From contig CM068373.1 in the NCBI GenBank assembly GCA_034769895.1, positions 199,744,134 through 199,808,133 of the forward strand: a stretch of 64,000 bases of DNA. Reading direction: 5' to 3'. Position numbers and translations under genes: made by a program. Below the pieces are notes generated by a model. It was not told the DNA's origin and ran no database searches. It was given only the letters and a program-made list of their open reading frames with translations. Below are positions 35,601-48,463 of this stretch, piece by piece. This DNA is from Magicicada septendecula (lineage: Eukaryota; Arthropoda; Insecta; Hemiptera; Cicadidae). Numbering within the stretch: the first letter of the stretch is position 1; each line of letters starts with the position of its first letter.

Positions 35601-37190
35601 TTAATTTTGATAAATAAAGTATCATGATAAGATCTTAATAATTTACTGTAGAAACGTAGATGAAATATCTTTACATGAAGAGGCTAGTTGAAAGGGGTGG
35701 GGGTAATTTTCTATAAATGAAAATTATAGTAAAAGGGGGGGTAATTTTTTTTATGTTTACTACGTTATCGGCAACAAAGTAGTAGTTTGTTGTTAAAATT
35801 CCTTCCCAGGCTGTTTGGCCGTAGTCCAACGTTTTCTGCAAAACCTGACGTTTCGGCAGTGCCGTCGACTGCCATCATCAGTGAAAATCGAGTGCGATAA
35901 CGTGTGGTGGTATACGTTAGTGACTACGGTACTGTGGTTAAGGCTGAAGCAATAAGTGGAAAGAAGTAGTTTCTATGGAAACATTTCAGTTCGTAAATGA
36001 TTTTAAATATAAATCTTAGAACATGGAAGTCATGTATGGTTCTCCATACCGATATTTTTATACGCCTTCGCCTATCTCCATTCTTATGGAATTTTTATTT
36101 TCCATCCACATGCTATTTATAAAATGTGTAATTCGTAAATGCCAGAATGCGCCACCGTATTTTATTACGTTAACATTTATTCCTTAAGTCCTGGTGCCTT
36201 TCTACGTTTTATTCCACTTGTTGCTTGTCTGAGTTATTTTATTGTTAACTTATCTAGATCATTTATACTTGGTTTATTTATATATCCCTTATCATTTTCT
36301 ATTACGCTGTCAAAATATAACTTCCTACAACGGTTTGTCTATTCCTCTTTTTTAATTACTTTAGGAAGGAGCTTTGCTCCTACAGACCTAATCAACGTTT
36401 TCATCACTTTATATGCCATAGGCTAGTGTGTATTTATTCGAGCCTCATAGTGGCTATAAAGCTTTCATTCATTCGATTCTATACTACTGTTGCCTCTTCT
36501 GTGGGATGTAATGTATTATATATCTTTTTCATCGCTATATCAAATTTTTCTGTCCAAATTTACACACCTTTCTTTTGACTATAATTTTCTTTGCAACTTA
36601 CTGCTTCCTTAGGTGCTTCTACAGTAATCACCCGTTATAACGGACTAATAGGGGCTCAGAGGTGTCCGTTGCAACTGTAAATATTGAAAGCAGGCGGTAT
36701 GCTATGCATTTAAATCATTTAAACTGCGTAGATAAAGATAGAATGCACTTAATTGCTATGTTCAAATCATCAGATAACAGCACATCATTACATCAATAAA
36801 AAACCAGTTATATCTTCTACAAAATATTGCTTACATATTAACATCTTAGTTATGAAGAGTAATTTATGTTTTATATAAAGTAGTTTTAATTATAAAAAAA
36901 AACCTTTTCGAATATCTAACTTCTTCCAAAACAAGATGACAGTGTGTCAGACTCATTTTCCGTATTTAATGGCTTTAAAAATTACTAATTTTTGTTTGAG
37001 ATAAATATGTTTAATCAGTAATTCACAAAGGTGTCGCAAGTGATCATAATAGGGCTATGTATTGTCACTTCTTGATTGCTGAACATATTAAGTGACAAAG
37101 TTTAAATATTATTCTACTTCGCTTACTTTAAATTTTGGCCGAGTATTGTCGTATCCTTTATTTTCTTCCTCCTTTGAACTCTTTAGCTCT
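35600..37190. other. AT-rich stretch
   Basis: Contains a short duplicated G-rich segment (GGGG...TAATTTT, about 35695-35755) and the hammerhead-like motif at 35850-35881. No gene recognised. Confidence 0.35.
35850..35881 (-). ncRNA. Hammerhead-like motif, probably from a Penelope-like end
   Basis: The minus strand reads CTGATGA, a single T, then a 6-bp stem (GGCAGT pairing ACTGCC) and GAAAC followed by GTCAGG. Box order and spacing match the hammerhead core, but the extra T before stem II departs from the classical form. Flanking TTTTC and GAAAA could form a weak stem I. Related motifs sit at the ends of Penelope-like elements. Activity is not shown. Confidence 0.4.
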
Positions 37191-37194
37191 TCTG

Positions 37195-37435
37195 CTGCAC
37201 TACCAGCAACTCCTCTGTAGTCATTATGTGGTGGCCAGGATTATCTTCATCAGCTTCAAGCCAGGACCCGATATGCTTTAATGACACATCTACTTTAAGA
37301 AGTCTTCTGATTCGCATTCATCCATTTCTTTAGGACTAAGTTTTGCATCCAAGAGAATTTGTTCCATGCATTTGCTAAAGTTGTAGACTTTAATCCTCCT
37401 CAAACACATCCCAACAAAATGATGAAATTGATGAA
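37195..37435 (-). pseudogene. Decayed coding segment, possibly pogo/Tigger/jerky-type transposase end
   Basis: The minus strand carries a frame with FHHFVGMCLRRIKVY and LSPKEMDECESEDFLK. A frameshift later it reads GSWLEADEDNPGHHIMTTEE, which resembles the acidic C-terminal 'W.e.D.dDpG.q.ltdeei' region of jerky/pogo-type transposases. The first ~125 bp (37311-37435) are also found at 48235-48359. The family assignment is tentative. Confidence 0.35.
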
Positions 37436-37439
37436 GTTT

Positions 37440-39383
37440 GTGGTGCGTGTGTGAGAGTGAGCGTGTGTTTGTAATAATTGTTTAGTCAAAACATTGGATA
37501 CCAGTCATATGTTATAAGGTTGGTAACATTATAAAAAGAAGTTCCAAAAATATGTATAGTTGATAACTCATGAACAATAACTTTTCCTTTTCATTATATT
37601 ATTTTATTGTGTATATACTTCTGTACCATACGTTTAGAACAAGTACTCCTATACTTAGACATAATGGTGGAAAGGCTTTGATCAAAATTGTTTTTTGGTT
37701 GTTTGATCTCAAAAGTGTTAGTGTTCTTTAACGATCAAACCACTCATTGCAAAATTAACGATCAATTGTTATATAATTGCAAAATTTTGTAAAATTTAAT
37801 TATTTTTAGAAATTAAATGTTTATTTTATTGTCGTATAAAGCATGTTATAGGACAGTATTATCATATCTTACTTAAAAAGAGATTATATTATTATACTAT
37901 TAATATGTTGACACTGACAATATCAAAAACTTGTTTGTTAAGTTGTAGTTTTATCTTGTGTAGTTGAAAAAAAGAAATCAATAGCTTATAAAATACACAT
38001 TGTTTATATACGGTACTTTTCCATATTATATATTTACAAAATGCACGCATGTTATGAATTCATAGATACTTATATCCTTTACTTAAAAACATATTAGTGA
38101 GCGTTGAAAAGTTGAAACGTTGCAACGACGTTTTTAAAAATTTTCAAAAAGCAAAATATTTTAGTGATACAAATATTTTTTTAGCGGTGTAAAAATGTCT
38201 GTTGTTTGCTGTTACAATAAGTTATTATTTTGACTTTATACTAGAACAGCAGGTTTGTTCAAAATACGATGAACTCGACTTCTCCAACACTTCTTAATCT
38301 GGTGTGGGAAAGCTGGTATTCAGCGTACGCTCTTTCAGTTGTGTACATTTGTTGTCTTGTAACAGGATTGAGCTTCTTATTTATTTCAGCTAAAACATTC
38401 GACAGATGTAGCAGCTGAACGTACGCAGCAGAACACAAAATGGTACTAAGGTAACAAACATACTCTACATTAGCCTTATACTTCATGTTTGTAGCGACAT
38501 GTGGAATATTTGTGGAACTTCAGTGATAAGTTGTGGCAATATAGAAAAAGGCTTGAAAATGATGGAGCCACCAAAATGCCTTTAACATGACAAATCGCAT
38601 CAAACATTAACAAGGCCAACTTACAATCAAGACGACACTCCCCCCCCAAAAAAAATAAATATATCAATTTTTTACAGATCACAAACGTTTTTAACAATAA
38701 ATTAATTATTGAGTGATTAAATTGAGTGCTATGCGACTGCCTTCGACATTCAACGTTAGAACCATTTCTAATATAAAACAATAAAAATTGATTCATTTAT
38801 GTCACACAAAGTGTAGATAATGTACAATTAATGTCTGGCTACGGAAATTATATTTTTAATTCTTATATTTTTTTGCATCTCTTCATCGCTGTTTAATGTT
38901 TTCTTTATGCAAGTGAATAAGTTCCGTAAAACTGTTAACACAATTATTATTAGTTCTTTATCGGCAATAATTTTTACTTTTCTTAATATTTTAAAAAATA
39001 CGACTGTACGTTCTTTCGGCTTTTGAATTCTGTTCACTAGAAACATCTGAATAAAAATATTGGCTCACTATAAACATATTTTGTAACTTCGGCTCACATT
39101 GTGTTACATTTTGTATATTTTCAGACATATGGAATACATAGTTAATAAGGCAGTTGATTGAGTGATTCATGGTTTGGGTGTATAAGGCAACTTTGAACAT
39201 TCTGAAATACAAAGTCAAAGAATTCGCTTAAGGTATTTTTAAAATTATTAGATAGCCTGCTCTAAAGTGACAAACTATTACATAAGCATTTTGGAGAACC
39301 TGTTTTGCAGGCATGATTTGTTTACAAGTAGGGAAATTTCGTCATAATTCAGTGGAAGCTCAAGAAATACGATGAGATTGGTG
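37440..39383. other. AT-rich stretch, no recognised feature
   Basis: Only short open frames; ends in the GTATT target duplication of the BEL/Pao element (39384-39388). Confidence 0.4.
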
Positions 39384-39388
39384 GTATT

Positions 39389-39811
39389 TGGACAGTAGTG
39401 TGGTAATTTTCACATTTAAAGGTTGGCTAATCTGTACGCTCTGCATTACGCTTATCGCGTTCAGGCTAAAACACAGTGCAACGTGCGTCGGCGAGCAGCG
39501 GACGTAAACGCGTCTCTGCTTCGTTCTGTCATTTTTTCATTTTTCTTGTCGTCGAGACAATTTATTTAGGCCTTAGGCCCTACAGTACTCATTACTGTAA
39601 CTTGAAGTGCCGCGTACTCGCGCCTCAATTCATCATATAACATTTCTTACCCGACGTGGGTTTCAAATATTCAAATGCTTTCAGACGTAGCCAACCTTAC
39701 TATTCAAATCAAATAGCAATGAAACATTAATAAATGTATTAAAATACAGTCCACGCTCAACATTATTTTCTGCATCCTGGCATTACATTTAAACCATTAA
39801 TCTTCCTAACA
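39389..39811 (+). repeat. 5' LTR of BEL/Pao element
   Basis: 423 bp from TGGACAGTAG to CTTCCTAACA. Contains the GCCTTAGGCC palindrome, a TACAGTA/TACTGTA hairpin and the AATAAATG poly(A)-signal region. A primer-site candidate (TTTGGTCCTCCGGG) lies within the next ten bases; I could not match it to a particular tRNA. Confidence 0.92.
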
Positions 39812-40150
39812 TCTTTTTTGGTCCTCCGGGCCTGGATTCATCATTTTACTTTCCTTCAACTTATACCAGAGCGGCTTTCATCATTTTTTCCACCTCAATT
39901 TCTGGCCATCACGGGAGATTCAGCATGTTCGCGGATCCGACCGTGTCGGGAGTTAGACAGCATTTCTTTCGTCGCCATTGAGCCTCGTGACAACACCACT
40001 ACAAGTCCATCCATGTATTAACGTCTACAAACCAGATTGAGCAGTCATCTATCCAGTCCGTGTGTATCTGCCATCTATTCCACAGCCTCGACGCTCCAGG
40101 ACATCTCACACAAGGTACGACGTCAACGATATCACTAACAGGTGCGTACA

Positions 40151-43100
40151 ATGGCGGAAGAAGGCCTCAAAGTGTTGGTCAGAAAGAGAGGCGGCTTAAA
40201 GTCTGCCATAGTGCGAATCAATTCTGCTATAATTAATTTTGATAAAGGCAGTAACACTAAAACATTTTTTAACGGTTAGATTGGAAAGTCTAAAGTGTCT
40301 AGCAACAAAATATGATGAGGTACAGTCTGAAATTGAACTAATTTCTAAGGACATAAACGCTGCTCAAGAAGACAGAATTGAGATTGGAAAACTTTTATAC
40401 TCAACCGAAGCTAACATCTTCCAATTAATAGAAACTTTCAATGTTCAGACTGGATCTCAAGTATTAACTAGCAATGTGCAATTACAACCTATAAGTTTAC
40501 CCTGCTTCATAGGCAACATTTTAGAATGGCAGCACTTTTATTCAATATTTCTGGACTTGGTACATGCCAGATCTGATCTAACTTCAGTGCAAAAACTACA
40601 TTATTTGTACTCATCGCTCAAAAATGAGCCATTAGATCTAATTAAGGCCTTACCTATTTGTAATGAGAACTATTCTATAGCGTTGAGTTTGCTGTCCGAT
40701 AGATATGATAACAAATTCATATTAGCGAAATATTATATTCAAAATTTGCTAGAAGTAAAGTCGACAATCAAAGACTCTGTACAAAGCTTGGCAGAATTCA
40801 TAAATACAATAACGTCTTCAGTCAATTCGCTGGCAGCTATGCAACTGTCAGTGGATTCATTTGAACTCATTACTGTACAACTATTGTCAGCAAAACTTGA
40901 CCACTCCACGTTTAAACTATGGAAGGAGTCAATAGATCCCGATAATCTTCCTAACTTTCAAAGCTTTACACAGTTTTTAAAGGCACGTAGACAATTATTA
41001 GAAAATACATTACCGATAGATGCTGGACAGCAGCTCAACAAGCCGACTTTAAGGTTTAATAATAAGTCTGAAAAACATAAATTACGAAACTCTGCTGGCA
41101 GCACTGCATTTAAGAATTATCACTCAACTTCAAATAATTATTTATGCCCATGCTGCAAAGCCAGTCACCCAATTTACATGTGTGACAAATTTCGTGAATT
41201 AAACTTATCAGAACGAGGGCAATTTATATTTAAGCATAAATGCTGTACTGATTGTTTAAGACCAGATCATTTTCATCTACTTGTAAGGTCAAACAATCAT
41301 GTAAGATCTGTTCAAAACGACACCATACATTGCTGCACATAAATAATGTATCAAAACAAGGTTCTGCCACCAGTAGCAATTATTGGTCATTTAAGCTCCA
41401 GTCTGCAAACAATGTTCTTTTGTCGACAGCACTCGTGTTCGTCATCGACCGGGCTGGTAACAGACAGCTTTCAAGAATTTTATTAGATGCCGGGTCACAA
41501 GTGAACTTTTGTACGGAATCGTTTGCTAAAAAATTGCAACTTAACTTGACTAAATCTAATATACCGATTACAGGTTTTAATAATGCGGCATGTTGTGCCA
41601 CTAATTTGGCATCTGTTCGTATTATTTCTCGTTATCAAGGGTTCAGCTTTGACGCTACGTGTGCAGTCTTATCTGCATTGACTCATAAACTGCCAGCACA
41701 ATCTTTCGCCATAAATCATTTTAATATCCCAGATAACGTTTTCCTCGCTGACCCACATTTCCACATATCAGCTGACATAGATATACTTTTAGGAGCGCAA
41801 TTTTATTTATACTTGATTTTAGCTAACAAATATGTACGTGGTCCTAACTTTCCTATTATACAAGAAACAAAGTTAGGCTACATTCTAGCAGGCAATCTGC
41901 CCAAACATTGCCGTTCTAAGGGTCCTGCTGTTTCGTTCTTGGCAAGGAACAACGACAGTCAAATTTTAGCGTCTCTTGAGAAATTTTGGGAGACCGAAAC
42001 CATCCCTGATAATGCACCCATTAGTAACGATTCAGTTTGTGAGGAACATTTTGTTAAGTCCACTCATCGCAATGATGAGGGTAGGTTCGTTGTTTCGTTA
42101 CCATTCGAGTCTGACAATCCCCAGTTGGGTGAGTCCTATGGTACTGCTGAAGCGAGATTCTTAAGTTTAGAACGCCGGTTCATGCGCGATTCTGAGCTTG
42201 CTCGTGGATACGCAAACTTTATTCAAGAATATAGGGATCTTGGCCACATGGCGCTTGTCGACGATTGTTCTGTCAATTCCAGGGTTTCAAATACCTACTA
42301 TTTGCCTCACCATGCCGTTTTTAAACATTCTAGTTCCACGACAAAACTTCGCGCGTTTTTGATGGCTCGGCCAAAACGACCAATGGTCTTTCTCTCAATG
42401 ATATTTTGTTGGTAGGCCCAAATGTCCAACAAGATCTTTTTGTATTCTCTTGCGATTTCGCATGCACAACTATGTTCTGATCGCCGACATCGAGAAGATG
42501 TATCGACAAATTCTAGTAAGGATTGCCATTATCAACGTATTCTGTGGCGTAATTTTCCCCTTGAACAGTTTAAACATTTTGTACTGCGAACTGTAACACA
42601 CGGTACTGCTAGTGCCTCGTTTTTGGCCACTCGTTGCCTTATTCAGTTTGGTAAGGATCATGAAGCTTCTTTTCCTGACGCTGCTTCAGCTATAATTAAT
42701 GATTTCTTGTCGATGATTTGTTGACGGGTGCAGACACCATTTATAATCTGACCAAGTTGAAATCTGACTTGGGTACGTTGTTGAGTCAATATGGCCTTAC
42801 TCTGCATAAATGGGCATCAAATGAACCCAATGTGGTCGCAGACCATAATAATTTATCACTCCCATTAAACAAACAAGGCAATGTGCGTACATTGGGCATT
42901 CTTTGGGATAACTCTACAGATTCATTTTTGTTTGAGATCAAGTCATTTCCAGTTGAGTCAAGCATCTCTAAGAGGAAACTCCTGTCGATTATCGCGGGTA
43001 TCTATGACCCACTCGGACTCGTCGGTCCAATTGTTTTTCTTTATAAACAGTTTATGCAGCAACTGTGGCTGTGCAATCTTGGTTGAGATGAGCCAATTTC

Positions 43101-45274
43101 TGGGCAATTATATTTGCATTGGCGTTCATTATAAGATAAGTTATATCTAATTGGTAAAATTATTGTCCCACGCTCTATTCGCAGCAAGTCCAAGGCAAAG
43201 ATAGTTGAATTACATGGGTTTGCGGATGCTTCTGAAAAGGGCTATTGGTGTTGTGTTTACGTTAGAGTCATTTATCAAGATTCATCGGCCACTTGTCACC
43301 TTCTGTGTTCCAAATCTCGCGTGGCTCCACTACGACAGGTGTCATTACCCCGCATTGAACTCTGTGCTTGCTTGTTGTTATCGCGACTTTTATTCAAAGT
43401 CACCCCTGCTCTTCATTCCCTTATCAATAGCGTTCACCTGTACTCTGACTCCATGGTATCCCTTTACTGGATTCATGCCCAGTCTTCCAGGTGGAAGACC
43501 TACGTCGCTAATCATGTTGCCGAGATTCAGCGTCTCACTGAAACCTACACATGCCATCATATCAATTCGCAACATAATCCTGCTGACATTATTTCTAGGT
43601 GATGTCACCCCAACGTTTTGCGCGATTGTTCACTTTGGTGGCATGGTTCCGCTTGTCTGTCTCAATCTTCTGAGCCCAATCTTTTTTCAACTTTCTTACC
43701 TTCTAATCTGTCGTCTCCTGAATGCTCTGCGGAGGGGAAACAAACCCCCAAACTCTCTCTAATTTCTACCCTATCTATTGATCTTTCAAAGGACTATTCT
43801 TCATTGCACCGTCTGACTTGCGTATACGTTTATTGCTTTCGATTCATCAAAAATACTAGACCCTCTAGGGCTGAGAAAATCTCGGTTGTTCTTACCCCCG
43901 CTGAAATTCATTCTACTCTTAATTTCATCATAAAACAATCCCAGTCCATCCACTTCGCTGCTGAGCTTAATTGCCTTCGTAATGGGTCTTCTGTCTCTAT
44001 TAGGAGTAAGTTGTCTTCTCTGGACCCGTTTCTTGATGAGTTTGGCGTCATACGTGTCGGCGGACGCTTACAGCAGTCGCAGCTACCCTATGACAATAAG
44101 CATCCTATTGTCTTGCATCCATCGGCTCACATCACTCGCCTTATAATCGAGTGCGAGCATATTCGTCTACTCCACGCTGGTGCTCAACTTGTCCATCATT
44201 CACTTAGTCAACGTTGGTGGATCATTAACGCCAAGATAGTCATTCGTTGCATCATTCGTAGATGCGTCAAGTGTCTCAGATTTAACACCAAACATCAGGT
44301 TCAAAGGCTTGGTATTCTGCCATCTCCTAGGGTCACTCCTTCGCGGCCGTTTCTATTCTGCGCAGTTGATTATGGTGGTCCCTTCATGATTCGTCATGGC
44401 GGGCAGAGATCTAGGACTCTGTCAAAATCCTACGTGTCTTTGTTCATTTGCTTAGTCACCAGGGCCATTTATTTGGAATTGGTTTCCGACCTTACGGCCA
44501 ACGCGTTTATAGCTGCCTTACGTCGTTTCATGGCCCGTAGGGGCATACCCAGCCAGTTATATTCTGACAACGGCACGAATTTTAGGAAGGCCCGCAACGT
44601 TTTGCATGACCTTTACAATATTTGGCATAATAAGGATGCCACCTCATCAATCCATTCCTTTACGGCCTCTCATGGTATTAAATGGTCATTTATTCCGCCC
44701 TCGTCACCTCATTTTGGTGGTCTTCGGGAGAGCGGCATAAAGAGTTTAAAGTATCATTTGCGCCGCGTGGTCGGCAAGTCCATACTCACTTTTGAGGAGT
44801 TTACTACGGTTTTGTCTCAGGTAGAGGCCTGTCTAAACTCACGTCCATTATTTGCCGTTTCATCGGATGTAAACGATCCAGTGCCACTTACCCCTGGCTT
44901 TTTTTTTATTTTGCGCACCATTAACGGCAATACCCGATCCTGACTTATCTCACGTTCCCATCTCCCGTCTTGGACGTTGGCAACTTCTCCAGAAGTTTGT
45001 CCAAGTCATTTGGAAATCTTGGCCTAGCGACTACTTACACCAATTACAACAACGTCACAAATGAAAATTCGCAAAGGAAAACGTTTCCATTGGTGACCTG
45101 GTTTTGCTGATCGAGGATAACTTGCCTCCATTAGCATGGAAATTTGGGGTAATTACCGCCACATTTCCCGGACCAGACAATCTAATTAGAGTAGTTGACG
45201 TTCGTACGCCTACTGCCACCTATCGCAGACCAATTCATAAGTTATGTTTGGTGCCTGCGAGAGACGAACAGTAA
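40151..45274 (+). pseudogene. BEL/Pao gag-pol polyprotein, frameshifted
   Basis: It begins at ATG 40151 (MAEEGLKVLVRKRG), then frameshifts near 40240. A DUF1759-type gag region follows (about 40480-40980), with Cys/His knuckles near 41150-41330 and another frameshift near 41272. The A17 protease has DAGSQ at 41486-41500. Reverse transcriptase motif A reads ADIEKMYRQ (about 42483-42509). The catalytic VDD (42709-42717) survives but is preceded by a frameshift. RNase H has DASEKG (about 43225) and YSDSM (about 43440). Integrase has the zinc-binding HAGAQ...CVKC region and D, D, E at about 44367, 44566 and 44728. A T-run near 44902 shifts frame before the C-terminal domain, which ends at TAA 45272-45274. 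At least six frameshifts make this non-functional as read. Confidence 0.9.
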
Positions 45275-46572
45275 AAAAGAGTTTATTTTTCTTTAAAATT
45301 AAATGTATGTACTTGTCAAACACACATATATCAAATGTTCTAAGAAGATTTTGTTAGTTATAAGCACCTTTGTTTTTAGCATAAGCTTTAATTTGTATAT
45401 TTTCAATTCGGAAACTGTTTGTTTTACTCAAGCAAGTGTCAGTTTATTTATGCAAAGCTTCAATTTTTTTTTGTATTTTCGTGTATACAACATTTGATTT
45501 ATGCGTCATGTCTTTGCTTAGTATTTGTTCTTATGTAATAATTTTGTTATATAATATTCACATGGTCTGCAGCTATACAAACCATGTATGCATCTTTCTT
45601 GCACATTTTTTGTTAATATGTGTGCCATTTTATTACTCTATGAATTTATATGTTACTCGCAATTGTCCAACACATGCATTACATTTTGTATAAACACATT
45701 TGCTGTACTTGTCACTTGTGCTATTGTGCCTTGTATTCATGTATTTGTAATTAGCCAAACCGATTTCTATTGTATTTATTATGTATAACTTTGTATCTAT
45801 GTAAAACACATTGTTTTACCCGCATCTACTGTCTATAATCATGCGCCACGAACATCTTTTTATATTTTGTATTTGTATTTTGCGATCACGTATTGCACAA
45901 TTATTATTCATGCTTTCAATTATGACACACATGTCATTACACTTATGTACTTGCAATCATTCAACAATGTATAATCTGTTTTCACATGTCAATTTATTGT
46001 GCATTCCTGCAACTGTCAGGTATAGCATGCACCATTTAATTATCATATTACAGCGTTATGCTAAATCTATGTTTTTACATGTATAATTTTGTAATAATTT
46101 TTGTCTATTCATTTTACACTCAATACTATTATGTATACGTCAACTGGCCTTGACTGGTTTAATCTATCCATCATGACTTGCATAAAATATTTGCAATTTG
46201 TATCGGGCCCATCATGTGATGAGTCACCGAATATTCATCATCAAACATTGTCAAACTATGTATTATTCATGTTTTATATTGTCTTATATTGTATACTTAC
46301 AATATATATTAGCAATACATTGCTAATTCTTGCATTTATATTCATGTATAAATCAGTTTGTAAGCCAACTGTGGCCTGCTCAACTGTTATCATCATTATT
46401 CAGGTTTTATCTCTGAACAGTTTAATGTTATAACTGTTATCTAACATTTCAATCTCAAGGTTCAATACAATTTATTGAGGCTGACATCTATTATTAAGAA
46501 CACACATTGTGTTTTCGTATAATAAATTATTAAAATGTATTAAAAAATCTTTTGATTTTTTGCGGGCAGCTA
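45275..46572 (+). other. Long 3' spacer of the BEL/Pao element
   Basis: About 1.3 kb between the integrase end and the 3' LTR. It holds short overlapping hydrophobic open frames without a recognisable envelope protein. A hairpin (TTAGCAATACATTGCTAA, 46309-46326) and about 30 flanking bases also occur at 18-63 in the LTR remnant at the window start. A short purine tract (GCGGGCAG) precedes the LTR. Confidence 0.6.
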
Positions 46573-46995
46573 TGGACAGTAGTGTGGTAACTTTCACATT
46601 TAAAGGTTGGCTAATCTGTACGCTCTGCATTACGCTTATCGCGTTCAGGCTAAAACACAGTGCAACGTGCGTCGGCGAGCAGCGGACGTAAACGCGTCTC
46701 TGCTTCGTTCTGTCATTTTTTCATTGTTCTTGTCGCCGAGACAATTTATGTAGGCCTTAGGCCCTACAGTACTCATTACTGTAGCTTGAAGTGCCGCGTA
46801 CTCGCGCCTCAATTCATCATATAACATTTCTTACCCGACGTGGATTTCAAATATTCAAATGCTTTCAGACGTAGCCAACCTTACTATTCAAATCAAATAG
46901 CAATGAAACATTAATAAATGTATTAAAATACAGTCCACGCTCAACATTATTTTCTGCATCCTGGCATTACATTTAAACCATTAATCTTCCTAACA
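46573..46995 (+). repeat. 3' LTR of BEL/Pao element
   Basis: 423 bp, six substitutions from the 5' LTR, same termini, followed by the GTATT duplication. Confidence 0.92.
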
Positions 46996-47000
46996 GTATT

Positions 47001-48159
47001 ATCGAAATAGAAACTAACTTCCGTAAATTATTATTATTATTTACGATCAATGAAGACCAAAGCTTTGTGATTTTTACACCACTTGCCAGAACCTTTTCAT
47101 AGAAAACAACTAAACCTATTGTAAGATAATTTACTAAAATTGCATTCTGATAATGTACGAGTACACGTGTTGTTGCCATTCAAGAATTTTAGGTAAAATT
47201 GATAGTGAAGGTACATTAACTACAACCATTTCGATTATTTTTCAATGAGTTTGTTTCTTTTTCTCTAGAATAAAATAAAATAATCATGAAAGAAAACCGT
47301 TTGATTAGCGTTGAAGACGTAAAAGAAAAATCGATGAGCAAACTGAAACTATAACAATCATTGTATTCTTAAAATATTATGAAACTGAACAAAAGTTGGT
47401 GTAGGTGACAATCCTTAATTATGGTGTATATGAAAGAGATTATTTTAAAGTGATTATATAAAATATGGATAAATAAAGTCATAAGTATTCAAATAAGCAA
47501 GATTGTCAAAACATTCTGATTAAATACCGTAGACACATAGTTTTAAGGATTGAAGAGGGCAATTATTAATAGATTAATGTCTATTTAAATCTTTTAAATC
47601 GAAACTGAAACAATTTAATTCCTGTTTTAATAATTTTAACATTATAAAATGATTTCGAAAGTTTAAAATCTACAAGGTTTTCCAGTGTGTAATTTGATAA
47701 TTTAAATTAATTTTTTTATAAACCAAACCTATGTGCTATATACAGTTCTGTAGTTTGAATACCCTTCACCTTCATATCATCAGATAACAACTTACACTTG
47801 CTTTTGATACGTTTTTGTTTCACGTTTCTTGGTATTGGAAATTCTTGCAAACGATTACACACGTAAAAATGGTAATAATAAATACACTTAGGGAAATGGT
47901 AGCATTATTTCCAAAATAATAAAAATGAAAATAAAAACTAAAGAATACAAAAAAGTATTCAAAGACGTGACAAAGTTAAACCTATTTTTGCTCCACTTTA
48001 ACAAATGCCATAATCGTACCAGCTGACTCACTGAGTTAGCGATTGGTGCAAATGTTGCACAGACTGTCTGTATAGGCAGTGCACTTAGTAAATTTACGGG
48101 TACTGCACACGTACAACTAATACTTTTATATTTTTTTTTAAAGAGAGACAGATTACTCA
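47001..48159. other. AT-rich stretch, no recognised feature
   Basis: Only short open frames on either strand. Confidence 0.4.
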
Positions 48160-48422
48160 TCGGAATAGGATGCTAGATGGCAGGATGCCTAAAGAAGTTT
48201 GGCAATACAAGCCTATTAGACAACAAAGTACAGGTTCGCATTCATCCATTTCTTTAGGACTAAGTTTTTCATCCAAGAGAATTTGTTCCATGCATTTGAT
48301 AAATTTGTAGACTTTATTCCTCCTCAAACACATCCGAACAAAATGATGAAATTGATGAATGGTAGCGTTGGTGAAGTGTGCATATTCCTTTGGGACTGGA
48401 ACAGGTGATTCACCTAGTCTCT
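48160..48422 (-). pseudogene. Open coding-like segment related to 37.3 kb, possible exon or transposase piece
   Basis: The minus strand is open for about 85 codons, containing RLGESPVPVPKEYAHF, HQFHHFVRMCLRRNKVYKF and CMEQILLDEKLSPKEMDEC. The middle 125 bp match 37311-37435. Just upstream on the same strand is a long pyrimidine tract ending TTTTATCAG, which looks like a 3' splice site, although the tract is also simply a microsatellite. It could be a transposase fragment or a host exon copied as a repeat. I cannot name the protein. Confidence 0.3.
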
Positions 48423-48427
48423 GATAA

Positions 48428-48463
48428 AAGAAGAAGAAGAAAAAGAAAAAGAAGAAGAAGAAA
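48428..48463. repeat. (AAG)n-rich microsatellite
   Basis: Imperfect AAG repeats of about 36 bp. Confidence 0.85.

Larger units (their letters stand above)
39389..46995 (+). mobile_element. Full-length BEL/Pao LTR retrotransposon
   Basis: The 7.6-kb element has 423-bp LTRs at both ends and a perfect 5-bp duplication GTATT (39384-39388, 46996-47000). The internal region has gag, A17-type protease, reverse transcriptase, RNase H and integrase in the order typical of BEL/Pao. The LTRs differ at six positions by eye. The coding region is broken by several frameshifts, so this copy is probably inactive. Confidence 0.93.

Noticed and set aside
45303-46433. Overlapping hydrophobic frames as an envelope gene
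   Set aside because: Frames are short, in different phases, low in complexity, and show no signal peptide, furin-like site or conserved cysteine pattern.
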